From the NCBI GenBank assembly GCA_046313675.1, contig JBKBXU010000121.1, positions 1 to 12,567 on the forward strand: 12,567 nt of DNA. The letters are read 5' to 3'. Source of the stretch: JBKBXU01 sp046313675. GTDB lineage: Bacteria; Bacteroidota; Bacteroidia; Cytophagales; Cytophagaceae. This document shows, one piece after another, positions 1 through 7,995 of this stretch. Position 1 is the first letter of the stretch. Each line of letters opens with the position of its first letter. Made by a program: the position numbers and the translations under genes. Under the pieces are notes generated by a model. The model searched no databases and had not been told where the DNA came from. It saw nothing but the letters and a program-made list of their open reading frames with translations.

Positions 1-109
1 TCTTACAGGAATAACCATTCTCCCACTTTATCTCAGACAAGTATGCGTAACAATCATCGTCTGTCTTGAACTTAGAAATCAATTTAAATATGCTTGTGCC
101 TTGGAACAT
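1..109 (-). CDS. IS1595-family transposase, N-terminal fragment (cut by window edge)
   Basis: The reverse strand from an ATG at 109 reads 36 codons to the window edge without a stop. The protein begins MFQGTSIFKLISKFKTDDDC, then a Y-A-Y-L-S-E-I-K-W-E-N-G-Y-S-C run. The pattern F-K-T-x-x-x-C-Y-x-Y-L, then K-W-x-x-G-Y-x-C, is that of the zinc-ribbon N-terminus of IS1595/ISXO2-type DDE transposases; Cys35 would be the first zinc-ribbon cysteine. An in-frame stop lies upstream at 137-139, so the ATG (or a GTG at 124) is the likely start. The leader holds a poly-A run and a stem-loop. The catalytic domain is outside the window, so intactness cannot be judged. The family call rests on my recognition of this short N-terminal pattern. 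Confidence 0.72.
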   Translation of the reverse strand, partial: MFQGTSIFKLISKFKTDDDCYAYLSEIKWENGYSCK

Positions 110-142
110 GATCTTTTTTTTCACCAAGGTAGATAGTCACTA

Positions 143-170
143 CGCACTCTAAATACGGAGTGCGATTTAG
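143..170. repeat. Interlocked inverted repeats in the transposase leader
   Basis: CGCACTC at 143-149 is the perfect reverse complement of GAGTGCG at 158-164, with an 8-base loop. CTAAAT at 149-154 is the reverse complement of ATTTAG at 165-170. The two pairs interlock, which is pseudoknot geometry if transcribed. The element lies 34 bases upstream of the transposase ATG. It could be a leader structure of the insertion sequence or part of its end. Function is inferred only. Confidence 0.6.
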
Positions 171-252
171 CCGCCTAATTCTATAATTATTTTAACCTGC
201 CTTTTCTTTTTTNNNNNNNNNNAGCCTCCTAATTCTACAAATTAATTTACCT
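169..252. repeat. Imperfect direct repeat on both sides of an assembly gap
   Basis: The segment starting at 169 (AGCCGCCTAATTCTATAATT) and the one starting at 223 (AGCCTCCTAATTCTACAAAT) are near-identical over about 18 bases and stay similar through 'attattttaacctgcc' and 'attaatttacct'. The ten-N gap lies between them. Repeats flanking a gap often mark a collapsed tandem array or an ambiguous insertion-sequence end; the sequence does not decide which. Confidence 0.6.
213..222. other. Assembly gap (10 N), intergenic
   Basis: Ten undetermined bases. A second gap in this window has the same length and lies where a known protein motif implies more missing sequence than ten bases, so ten N is probably a fixed placeholder here too. 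Confidence 0.95.
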
Positions 253-503
253 TCAATACCTAAATTGGAACATACCCAGTATATAGGAGATAAAGTAAAA
301 AGTCAAGTTCCTAGGATGAAAAACCCTCCTTCGCCTCCTCCAAAAGAGTAGATTTTAGCTTATGTTATTGAGGGCAATTAAAGCTTTTATTAATTTGGTT
401 AAAAGGCTGTGATCAAGAGCTATAATGCACTGCCTTTGATATGTGACGTGCTCTATGCATACATTGTAAAAAGGTTCGGTGGTGTTTAATGAAAATAACC
501 GCA
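253..503. other. Intergenic stretch without recognisable gene
   Basis: About 250 AT-rich bases between the repeat region and the end of the six-gene minus-strand operon. I found no convincing reading frame, no strong rho-independent terminator for the operon and no RNA gene. A purine-rich run on the minus strand (around 324-342) is the only compositional oddity. It may be remnant DNA between the insertion sequence and the defence operon. Confidence 0.5.
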
Positions 504-1769
504 TTACTTGCTAAATATTTTATCAACCATGCTTCCACTTCCTGGCATTGTCGGAGAGGAGTCGTCTTTAAGTAAACCTGTGTCTGCTCTACTAAATAAT
601 GATTGCAGGATTAAATGCCTATCCTCTTTTTCAATACTAGAATCTTTTGTCAGGGCCAAATATACGTAAGTTAATCTTTCTCTTTCTTCAGCATCTCTGG
701 CAAGATGGAATGAACTGAATGTTACTCTTGTTAAAGCCTTTATACCAAAAAAAAGAAAGGAAATAAATGTTATAAAGATAACAGACCAGCGTACAGCTGT
801 TATTGGCTTTCCGTCAAAAAAAGCATTTAACATGGCCTCAGGGCTATACCAAAGTAAACAATAAAGGGAGATGCTACCTGCAATTACAAGGCCAGACAAC
901 ACACCTAATGATATCCATCCTTGAGTTTTTAATTCTTTTCCACGGGAGTTCCAGTAATCTGCAGGCTTTTTTAATCTCAAAAGCTCTTCATAAGTCTGTT
1001 CAAGAGTTTTTATTTTTTCCAAAGAGTTATTGTTAAAACTTTGGAAATCCTTTTCAGTCTTTTCGAACCATTGATCATAAACTTTTTCTTTGTCCTCTTT
1101 TAAAGAATTTAAATCTTCTAAATGATCTTTATAGTTGCTTGTTGTATTTTTTAAAAGGTCATTAAGGTGTTGTTGTGCTTCATTATTAAAGTCATAATAC
1201 TCTTTTCTGGCACTAGAAAGGGCTTTTTTTTCTGCTGCCCGTCTTTTAGTAATATCTGACCTGTTTTTTTGCAAAAACTCATATGCCAGAATGGCACCAG
1301 TAAAAAAAGATTTATCATTTAAGGATTGGTTTCCAATATTTCCAACAATAAAATTGTAAGAACCTCTTACATATTCAGGATTGCTAATGTGTACATTATA
1401 AATAAATTCTGTTTCCGGTATATCAAATAGAATTGGATGTGTTCCTGTTGATGAAATCTGTTGTGTAATCCTTCCCCAATGTTCAGCTATAATATTTAGG
1501 TTGTTTACGTTTATTTGATTAATTATATTTATTAAACTCCTTTTGATGTTTTCAAAATATACTTTAGAGTTTTTGAATTCATTGGGAATGTTTTCACCAT
1601 ATTCCTCGCACTTTCTTAGTTGTGTGTTCAAGAAATCATTCAAGGGGATAATACCTTTAAAGCTTTGCGAAAAGCCTATGTAGGGGAAATTAAAGGTAGA
1701 AATTTGAGAATTTAACCATTCTTCATATTTAGATTCTTTTACAATCTTTCTCAGTTCAGCTGTTGTCAT
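504..1769 (-). CDS. Coiled-coil protein with two membrane helices, DUF6161-like, last gene of the type I RM operon
   Basis: A 421-residue protein. Residues 1-165 form a mixed N-terminal region, 175-265 are highly charged and helical (probable coiled coil), and two hydrophobic segments at about 285-308 and 327-348 predict a membrane hairpin. A conserved-looking tail follows, with HLARDAEERERLTYVYLAL at 355-373, then KEDRHLILQSLFSRADTGL and KDDSSPTMPG ending near 410. That tail matches my memory of the DUF6161 family, whose function is unknown to me; I give it moderate confidence. The gene starts 24 bases after the hsdR stop, so it is probably cotranscribed. Hand-counted blocks are very AT-rich (10 G/C of 60 at 1501-1560) compared with hsdR (24 of 60 at 2761-2820), suggesting separate ancestry. 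It might be a membrane-acting effector or a sensor linked to restriction; that is inference. Confidence 0.8.
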   Translation of the reverse strand: MTTAELRKIVKESKYEEWLNSQISTFNFPYIGFSQSFKGIIPLNDFLNTQLRKCEEYGENIPNEFKNSKVYFENIKRSLINIINQINVNNLNIIAEHWGRITQQISSTGTHPILFDIPETEFIYNVHISNPEYVRGSYNFIVGNIGNQSLNDKSFFTGAILAYEFLQKNRSDITKRRAAEKKALSSARKEYYDFNNEAQQHLNDLLKNTTSNYKDHLEDLNSLKEDKEKVYDQWFEKTEKDFQSFNNNSLEKIKTLEQTYEELLRLKKPADYWNSRGKELKTQGWISLGVLSGLVIAGSISLYCLLWYSPEAMLNAFFDGKPITAVRWSVIFITFISFLFFGIKALTRVTFSSFHLARDAEERERLTYVYLALTKDSSIEKEDRHLILQSLFSRADTGLLKDDSSPTMPGSGSMVDKIFSK

Positions 1770-1793
1770 AATATTAGTTTCTTAAAAAATTTA

Positions 1794-4700
1794 TCACGCC
1801 GCCATCCCTCTTCCCATCTGAGCCAGTTCATAAAAGTGCTGGAAAGCCACTCCAACCTTTTCTGAAAATATCATTCTGTCATAGGTGGGCTCAGGTAAGT
1901 GATCGCCTAGGACTTTTTGTATTTCACGACGCACTTTTTCCTGAGTGGCTTTTTCTTTGTGCCACTCCTGAATGAGAATTTTGTTTTTGGCATCAAACAG
2001 TTTCTGAAGCAGTTCTTTGGCGGCTAATCTCACACATTTCTCTTCCTCTTTTGTCAGCTTCTCTTTTTTTAGCAAATCAAACAGCTCCAGTTCCGCTTCG
2101 GTCATATCGTTTTCTGCGGCTCTTTTCTGCTCTTTGCTCAGAGCTTCGGTTTGTTTTATCAGCTCTTCATAAGCCTCTTCCAGGGCTAAGCTGCCAGAGT
2201 TGTAATCATCTATAACTTTCTGGAAATTTGCCAGAAAGGAACCTCTTGTTTTGTTTTGTGCCATCATCTGGATGAGCTTCTTTTCCAAGAGTTCCCTAAG
2301 GTCTGCAAACTGTATGTTTTTGTGTTTTTTCTCAGGGAATTCCTGTCTCAGCCGCGCAAAGTCCAGTTTGCTCAGGTCTATCTGTTTTGAGGCATCTATG
2401 ACATACTTTTCATCGCCAGCGTCCTCAAGGTCTTTTTTTCCTAATATGCTTGTATCAAGGAGGTCTTCAATCTTCTTTTTCGCCCTTTCAACTGCCTCAT
2501 CTTGGTCTACATTTCTATCAACCACCTTTCTCAGGTACTGCAAAACATCCCTGTTTCTTTTTGTCTCCGGATGGTCGTAAACTTCAGGCTTGGCAGAATC
2601 GTAAAGTGATGTGATGGTGTTGACATAAAGCCCCAGTTGTTTTCGAAACTCGTCTTTTTCAAGAATGATGTTGGCATAATCCTGAAAAAGCTCTACATCC
2701 TTGAACCCCATGTCTCCAAGGTGGAGAATCTGGTCTAGGTCGGCGCCAAGGTCTTTGCAATAGGCTTTGGCTTCTTTAATGGCCTGTTCCAGCAAAAGCA
2801 AGAGTTCTTCAAATTCCTTCACAGGAAATTCTTCCTCTTCTCCTTCAGTGATTTTTTTGCCTTTAGAGCCTTCCGCATATACAGACAGGGCCTGGCGCAT
2901 ATTTCGGAAAACGCCAAAATAATCCACCACAAGCCCGTTTCTTTTTCCTTCTATTACCCTGTTGGCTCTGGCAATGGTTTGCATTAAGGTGTGATTTTGC
3001 AATGGCTTATCCAGATATAGGGTTGACACTGATGGGGCATCAAAACCTGTCATCCACATGGCTGTGACAAATACGATCCTATAGGTGTTGTTCGGGTCTT
3101 TAAAATAATCTTCTATGTTTCTGCCATCTTCATCCGGGTAGTCTATTAGTTTTCTGTGTGGCCTGATATTTAATCCTGCTTCATCAAACACCTTTTCTTC
3201 CTCTTTGTCGCTACCTTCCTGGCTTATGACAACAGCCATTTTGGTTTCTTCCATAAAATCTATGGCTCGTTTGTACCTTGCTTTGGCTTCCGGATCTCGC
3301 TCTGCCGCTATTTTCCTTCTTAAATATTTGATTTCCTCCTTAAGGTAGTTCTGCACCTTGTCATACATTCTTACAGCCGTAAATTTATCAATGCTGATCA
3401 CCATCGCCTTCATTGGTTTAGGGTTGTCTTCATCATCCACTGCATCGAGGCGGTAAGGGAAGTGCTTTACTATATGCTTTGCTATTTCTTTCAGACGGTC
3501 GTCTCTGCGGACAATGGTGAGGAGGGTGGAATATTCCCGGTTAAGCTTTTCCTTTTGCTCTTCCGTTAATTCTTCTTCCTCTAAAATTGCCGCAGCATCA
3601 CCAACAAGGTCTTCATTTATTTGCTCTACTCGGGGTACACTCTTTTTATAATAAATAGGGACAGTGGCTCCATCTTCTATGCTTTGTGCGAAGTTGTACT
3701 CCGAAACATAAGAGCCAAACCAGTCTTTGGTAATGTCATTACGCAACAATGGGGTTCCGGTAAAGGCAATATATTGAGCTTTTGGTAAGCCAATACGCAT
3801 GTTTTCTGCTAGTCCTTTGTACTGGGTACGATGCGCTTCATCTACAATGACTATCCAGTCCTTTCTGTCGGTTAGTTGAGGAAAGGTTTTGCCACTTTGA
3901 ATACCAAATTTATGGATAAGTGTAAAGACATAGGCCCGGTTTGACTGTAAATATTCCTTGAGCTTTTCCTTGTTGGCTGGCCTGAAATAGTTTTCCTTCT
4001 GGTCTTGAGTTTCTACAATGGTTTCTGTTTCCAGAAAATTACGATAAATCTGGTCATCCAAATCTTTACGATCAGTAATAATCAAGAAAGACCAATTGCC
4101 GATTACTTTTCTTTGTATCTTCTTTGAAAAGAAAATCATGGAATATGATTTTCCTGACCCTTGTGTATGCCAGAACACACCTAGCTTTCCCTGATTGCTT
4201 TCTTTATTATGGAGCGCAGCTATGGCATTGTTTACGCCCAAAAACTGATGATTTTTGGCTATAATCTTAACTTTGTTTTTATGGTACAAGACAAAGTTTT
4301 CGAAATAATCTATTAGATTTTCTTTTTTGCATAGGCCTTCACCAAATATTTTGAGGCTTAGGTGTTCACCTGTGCGTTCGCTTTCTTTCTCTATTTCATC
4401 TTTTGTTGGCTGCTCATGGCTGATGGTAGTATCTGTTAATTTCAACCAATTGAAAAAATGCCCCCATGGTGCATTGAAACTTCCTACCCTTGTTTGAATA
4501 CCATTGGAAATGCAAACAAACAAGTTGTACCAGAACAATTGGGGAATATCCCGTTGGTAATCTCTTAAATTTATATCGTAGCCGGTTTTTACCTTGGTAG
4601 TAGCGTTTTTGAGCTCTATCATTACCAGTGGAAGACCATTTACATACAAGAGCAGGTCAGGCCGCCTGGTTATGGTTTGGGTTTCCAGATATTCAATGCT

Positions 4701-5090
4701 TAGTTGAGAGACCAAAAGAAAATCATTTTCATTAGAATTGGTAAAATCAATTACCCTTACATAATCGTCTTCTTCTCTTCCCTGCTCATTTTTAAATTTT
4801 ACGGGAACGCCTTTTTTTATGAGTTCATAAACCTCTTTGTTAGCCAGAATGGGTGTGAGCGTTGCCCTGCTTTTGGTAAGCTCGCTTAAGGCATAGTCAA
4901 TACTTGATTCAGGTATGCCGGGATTCAGTTTTATAAGACTGTTTCTTAAGCGGTCTTTCAGCACAACTTCCTTAAGGCTGCTACGCCCGACAAGTTGCTT
5001 TTCCCAGGCATTGATGTGGGTATAGCCTAACTGCTCTGTGAAAAATTTAATGTCCGCTTCTTCTATATGAGATTCATTCAGGTAGGCCAT
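1794..5090 (-). CDS. hsdR: Type I restriction enzyme subunit R (nuclease and DNA translocase)
   Basis: The motor and cleavage subunit of a type I restriction enzyme: it translocates DNA using ATP and cuts unmethylated DNA when bound to HsdM and HsdS. The 1098 residues fit a full-length HsdR. The N-terminal PD-(D/E)XK nuclease shows RRPDLLLYVNGLPLVMIELK with D145, E159 and K161, followed by Q179 in RDYQRD. Helicase motifs follow: Walker A TQGSGKS at 309-315, DRKDLDDQ near 340, DEAH at 417-420, TGTP at 444-447, a motif V region TAMWMTGFDAP near 675-685, and motif VI QTIARANR at 703-710. From about 770 the chain is charged and helical, as expected for the part that docks on the methylase. All catalytic residues are present, so it looks active. 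It starts 3 bases after the stop of the DUF1016 gene. Confidence 0.97.
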   Translation of the reverse strand: MAYLNESHIEEADIKFFTEQLGYTHINAWEKQLVGRSSLKEVVLKDRLRNSLIKLNPGIPESSIDYALSELTKSRATLTPILANKEVYELIKKGVPVKFKNEQGREEDDYVRVIDFTNSNENDFLLVSQLSIEYLETQTITRRPDLLLYVNGLPLVMIELKNATTKVKTGYDINLRDYQRDIPQLFWYNLFVCISNGIQTRVGSFNAPWGHFFNWLKLTDTTISHEQPTKDEIEKESERTGEHLSLKIFGEGLCKKENLIDYFENFVLYHKNKVKIIAKNHQFLGVNNAIAALHNKESNQGKLGVFWHTQGSGKSYSMIFFSKKIQRKVIGNWSFLIITDRKDLDDQIYRNFLETETIVETQDQKENYFRPANKEKLKEYLQSNRAYVFTLIHKFGIQSGKTFPQLTDRKDWIVIVDEAHRTQYKGLAENMRIGLPKAQYIAFTGTPLLRNDITKDWFGSYVSEYNFAQSIEDGATVPIYYKKSVPRVEQINEDLVGDAAAILEEEELTEEQKEKLNREYSTLLTIVRRDDRLKEIAKHIVKHFPYRLDAVDDEDNPKPMKAMVISIDKFTAVRMYDKVQNYLKEEIKYLRRKIAAERDPEAKARYKRAIDFMEETKMAVVISQEGSDKEEEKVFDEAGLNIRPHRKLIDYPDEDGRNIEDYFKDPNNTYRIVFVTAMWMTGFDAPSVSTLYLDKPLQNHTLMQTIARANRVIEGKRNGLVVDYFGVFRNMRQALSVYAEGSKGKKITEGEEEEFPVKEFEELLLLLEQAIKEAKAYCKDLGADLDQILHLGDMGFKDVELFQDYANIILEKDEFRKQLGLYVNTITSLYDSAKPEVYDHPETKRNRDVLQYLRKVVDRNVDQDEAVERAKKKIEDLLDTSILGKKDLEDAGDEKYVIDASKQIDLSKLDFARLRQEFPEKKHKNIQFADLRELLEKKLIQMMAQNKTRGSFLANFQKVIDDYNSGSLALEEAYEELIKQTEALSKEQKRAAENDMTEAELELFDLLKKEKLTKEEEKCVRLAAKELLQKLFDAKNKILIQEWHKEKATQEKVRREIQKVLGDHLPEPTYDRMIFSEKVGVAFQHFYELAQMGRGMAA

Positions 5091-5093
5091 AAC

Positions 5094-6119
5094 TTATTGA
5101 TCAGTCTTCATTTTTGCAATTTCAATGGCTTTATGCAGCTTTTCGGCAAACCATTCCTTACTGGGTAGTTCTGTTAAGTACTGCGCCACTTTTATATCTT
5201 TTTCATCAAGCATTAACAGCTCAATATGCTCACTATTACCCTCGCTGCAAAGCAATAAGCCGATGGGTTTTTCCTCACCGGATTGCATTTCATGCTTTTG
5301 AAGCCAGCGAAGATAAAGCTCCATCTGTGCCTTGTGTTCGGGTTTGAATTTACCTAGTTTCAGATCAATGGCTATGAGCCTTTTAAGTTTTCGATGAAAA
5401 AACAGCAGGTCTAAATGGTAATCGATGGTGTCGATGCTGATGCGTTTTTGACGTTCTATAAAAGCAAACCCGCTTCCCAGTTCCAAAATGAAGTTTTCAA
5501 TGTTGGCTACCAGAGCATTTTCTAAATCTTTTTCTGAATAATGACGAGGAAGGTTGAGAAAATCCAGCACATAGGTATTTTTGAATATTAGGTCAGGATC
5601 TATCTCTGCTTTGCTGCTAAGTTTTTGTAATTCCAGGTTGATTTTTTCTTCAGGGTGTGCAGCGATGGCTGTACGCTCAAAGAGCATGGAATCTATTTTG
5701 TCCCTCAGTTGCCTTACGCTCCATTTCTCGTAAGCGCATAGCTGGATAAAAAAATTACGCTTTAGTCCATCTTCTATTCCCGATAATTCTATGAGGTGGC
5801 TCCAGCTTAATTGTTGCGACACTGTCGCAATATTTTCTCTTGTAAACTTATAGGCCACCTTGCTCATCCTCGTCAGGGCAGTGTAGGTAAATCCTTTACC
5901 CACATGTTGTTGCAATTCTTGTGACACTGTCGCAAGAATTTTTTGCCCATATTCAGCCCTTTCTCCTGACAGGATCTCCTGATTAATGTAGGTTCCTATT
6001 TCCCAATACAAGAGGGTGGTTTCAGCATTGATATATACCGCAGCTCTTTGACGGGCTTTTTCTATAATCAGGCGTATGCCGGATGCAAAATTTTTACTAT
6101 GCAGTTCAATATCTTTCAT
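5094..6119 (-). CDS. DUF1016/YhcG-type PD-(D/E)XK nuclease domain protein
   Basis: A 341-residue protein of the DUF1016 (YhcG) group, commonly found inside type I restriction loci. The N-terminal DUF1016 domain (about 10-155) shows LLYWEIGTYINQEI, RAEYGQKILATVSQEL and QQLSWSHLIELSGI. The C-terminal nuclease-like domain (about 170-300) shows YVLDFLNLP, LENALVANIENFILELGSGF, YHLDLLFFHRKLKRL with D237, IDLKLGKFKPEHKAQMELYL with D252-x-K254, and Q265. That arrangement matches the PD-(D/E)XK active site with Asp in place of Glu, as many members have. A start at the ATG at 6119 gives the usual length. It lies 21 bases after the preceding gene and 3 bases before hsdR. Its role in type I systems is not settled; modulation of restriction or a second nuclease are both possible. 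Two palindromic 17-27-base sequences lie within the DUF1016 part. Confidence 0.92.
   Translation of the reverse strand: MKDIELHSKNFASGIRLIIEKARQRAAVYINAETTLLYWEIGTYINQEILSGERAEYGQKILATVSQELQQHVGKGFTYTALTRMSKVAYKFTRENIATVSQQLSWSHLIELSGIEDGLKRNFFIQLCAYEKWSVRQLRDKIDSMLFERTAIAAHPEEKINLELQKLSSKAEIDPDLIFKNTYVLDFLNLPRHYSEKDLENALVANIENFILELGSGFAFIERQKRISIDTIDYHLDLLFFHRKLKRLIAIDLKLGKFKPEHKAQMELYLRWLQKHEMQSGEEKPIGLLLCSEGNSEHIELLMLDEKDIKVAQYLTELPSKEWFAEKLHKAIEIAKMKTDQ
5814..5830. repeat. Perfect 17-base palindrome inside the DUF1016 gene, copy 1
   Basis: TTGCGACACTGTCGCAA: two 8-base arms around one central base. It encodes the A-T-V-S-Q stretch before LSWSH. Thirteen bases (5818-5830) recur exactly at 5923-5935. 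Confidence 0.8.
5914..5940. repeat. 27-base inverted repeat inside the DUF1016 gene, copy 2
   Basis: Two 13-base arms around one central base with a single mismatched pair (T5922 against C5933). The core GACACTGTCGCAA is identical to copy 1, 105 bases (35 codons) away and in the same frame. It encodes the A-T-V-S-Q stretch before ELQQ. Confidence 0.8.
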
Positions 6120-6140
6120 TTAAAAAATCAGTACAATACC

Positions 6141-6692
6141 TTATGGAATTTCACAAGGAATAAAAGTGATGTTCTGATATTCTTCTTTCTTTTTCTCTAA
6201 AAAAGTTTTGTTGCTTTCGTCTAAAGCGCATGTATTAAAGGCAATATAACCTTTTTTTCCATCTTTAAACTTTGCTAGTTCAGCCCTCATCTTAATCTGG
6301 AAAAACGAACAAGCCGTGTTAAAAGCTTCTCCGATAATTTCAACACCATCTTTATCTGTAACGGTCATGTCATTTCCTCCATGATTGCTCATACAGAGAC
6401 TGATGTATTTAACCTTTTCCTCTTCAAAAAGATGTCTGGCAGCTTCTAGTAGTACGAGGTCGGAATAAATGCGGTTGCTGATTTCAAAAAAAGTAAGGTT
6501 TTGGTAAGGGCCAAAGGAAATTGGTTCTCTTTTGGCCCATAGCATAGTTTCCAGAACAGTTTTTTGCGGTAGGGCAAAAATGTCTTTTTTTAGATAATCC
6601 TTATAGGCTTTATCCAGTTCTGAGAACTTCTTAGAACTCAGGTCTATGTTGTTATACTCTTTTAATAGAAATGTTCCTTTAGTTGTTTCCAT
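6141..6692 (-). CDS. Putative nuclease-like protein with GEAFN motif, between hsdS and the DUF1016 gene
   Basis: A 183-residue protein without a domain name I can assign. It shows FFEISNRIYSDLVLLEAARH at about 68-87, then NHGGNDMTVTD at 103-113 and GVEIIGEAFNTACSFFQIK at 116-134. I recall small restriction-associated proteins sharing the GEAFN...SFF..K pattern. The order E70, D108, E122-x-F, Q132/K134 resembles a PD-(D/E)XK core in which the usual lysine has moved to the next helix; this is an inference from pattern, not a demonstrated fold. The ATG at 6692 lies inside the end of hsdS (14-base overlap in another frame), so translation is probably coupled to the specificity subunit. The next gene follows after 21 bases. 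It could be a nuclease accessory, an inactive nuclease-fold binder, or an unrelated adaptor. Confidence 0.82.
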   Translation of the reverse strand: METTKGTFLLKEYNNIDLSSKKFSELDKAYKDYLKKDIFALPQKTVLETMLWAKREPISFGPYQNLTFFEISNRIYSDLVLLEAARHLFEEEKVKYISLCMSNHGGNDMTVTDKDGVEIIGEAFNTACSFFQIKMRAELAKFKDGKKGYIAFNTCALDESNKTFLEKKKEEYQNITFIPCEIP

Positions 6693-7995
6693 ATTCTGAT
6701 ATTGGTTCTGCCGCCATAGATAGATTTTCTTCTTCTTTCAGCAAATGCTCAACACTTAGTTTTCCGCTTATTAATCTTGGTAGTAATAAGTCACGGGTTT
6801 GTTGGAGTATAATGTTTGTGTCTCCCAGAAGTTTTACTTTGTCAAAAAAAGGAATAATTATTTTATTGAATTTTTCACATATGTCCTTTTTAGGATTTAA
6901 TATAATGATTCTATTTAAGTTCTCCTGATTAATTTTTGGTTGTGCAGCCCCTGTAACTAATCCAATTATTGGGTAATTTTTAAGAGATAAAAACAAGTAT
7001 TCTGATGAGATAGGGGCAATGCCTTGAAGAATATGTGCATGATTACTTACCCAAAACTTCTCATTAACAAATTGAAGAACAGGATATCCCTCTTTGGTAA
7101 TCACAGAACCATCTTCAGCAATTAATAGAAATTTTCCATCAAATATAAATTTATTAATTCTATCAATAATCTTTGCAGCACCATAATAAGGATATTTCCC
7201 TTTAATCTGTTCTCTTACGGTACTTGATAAAGGTCGTCTTTTACTATCAAAATTATAGGATATATTGCCTATGGAAGAGCATTTCCACCCCTCCGGAATA
7301 GCCCCACCTGTCCCATACGGCACTTCTTTACCTTCTTCATTGTAAAATTTAGCAGATTCATAGCCGGGGAAACGCATCCGCACAAACCACTCTTTGTATA
7401 TTTCCTCTGCCATTTCTTCCAGCAGCTTTATGCGCTGCTTGTTGTTTTCTATGAGTTCATCATAGGCGGAGAGGATGGAGGCGATTTTGCGTTGATATTT
7501 AAAAGGATGAACAGCTAATTTTTCTCTATTAGCAAAATGTGTCCATTGGAAACGAGCGGTTCCTGTATGCTGTGTATGATACTTTTTGAGGATTCTGTAT
7601 TTATATAGATATTGAAGTAACCAATAAATATACCTGCTATTACATTTAGATGTATCTAATCTTATAAACCTGCTAAAACTGGCTACAGTTAGGGGCTTAT
7701 CACTATTGTTTATAAAATCTTTACTAATATAACAGGTTCGTCCAGTTGGGTTGTCCTCTGTTCCTCCTGCTAGCTCGATTAAGACATCTCCTTCTTTTAG
7801 TTTTTTTCTCTCTGCTATTTGCCTAGATATCCACCTAACAGGCAATTTATCATAAACACCTTCTTTGACCTCTTGAAAATCTGTCCCTCTTATGACATAC
7901 ATTTCAACCGCGTCTCCATAATCATAACCCTTTCCCCATTCACCATCTTTAGAATAATCAATAAGACTTATTAATTCAATTTCTTCTAATTTCAT
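6679..7995 (-). CDS. hsdS: Type I restriction enzyme specificity subunit S
   Basis: The DNA-recognition subunit, which with HsdM forms the methylase and with HsdR the restriction complex. At 438 residues it is full length with two target-recognition domains. TRD1 covers about 1-165. The central helical spacer, about 166-207, contains QRKIASILSAYDELIENN and LLEEMAEEIYKEWFVRMRFP. TRD2 covers about 235-372, with YPYYGAAKIIDRI, LLIAEDGSV and TGAAQPKINQENL. The distal helical repeat, about 373-413, ends in LQQTRDLLLPRLISGKLS. The ATG overlaps the hsdM stop by 4 bases (ATGA), typical coupling for subunits needed in fixed ratio. Both TRDs are more AT-rich than the spacer, as expected for segments exchanged between alleles. 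No second or truncated hsdS or invertase is present, so I see no phase-variation device. The target sequence cannot be read from the protein by eye. Confidence 0.96.
   Translation of the reverse strand: MKLEEIELISLIDYSKDGEWGKGYDYGDAVEMYVIRGTDFQEVKEGVYDKLPVRWISRQIAERKKLKEGDVLIELAGGTEDNPTGRTCYISKDFINNSDKPLTVASFSRFIRLDTSKCNSRYIYWLLQYLYKYRILKKYHTQHTGTARFQWTHFANREKLAVHPFKYQRKIASILSAYDELIENNKQRIKLLEEMAEEIYKEWFVRMRFPGYESAKFYNEEGKEVPYGTGGAIPEGWKCSSIGNISYNFDSKRRPLSSTVREQIKGKYPYYGAAKIIDRINKFIFDGKFLLIAEDGSVITKEGYPVLQFVNEKFWVSNHAHILQGIAPISSEYLFLSLKNYPIIGLVTGAAQPKINQENLNRIIILNPKKDICEKFNKIIIPFFDKVKLLGDTNIILQQTRDLLLPRLISGKLSVEHLLKEEENLSMAAEPISEYGNN

Noticed and set aside
169..252. CRISPR-like repeats around the gap
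   Set aside because: Only two imperfect copies with an undetermined spacer and no cas genes; not enough for an array.
803..1036. Plus-strand frame of 77 residues opposite the membrane protein gene
   Set aside because: Shadow of the minus-strand gene with no protein-like pattern.
6679..7995. Phase-variable hsdS system
   Set aside because: One hsdS only, no silent cassettes, no invertase and no long simple-sequence tract in the gene.
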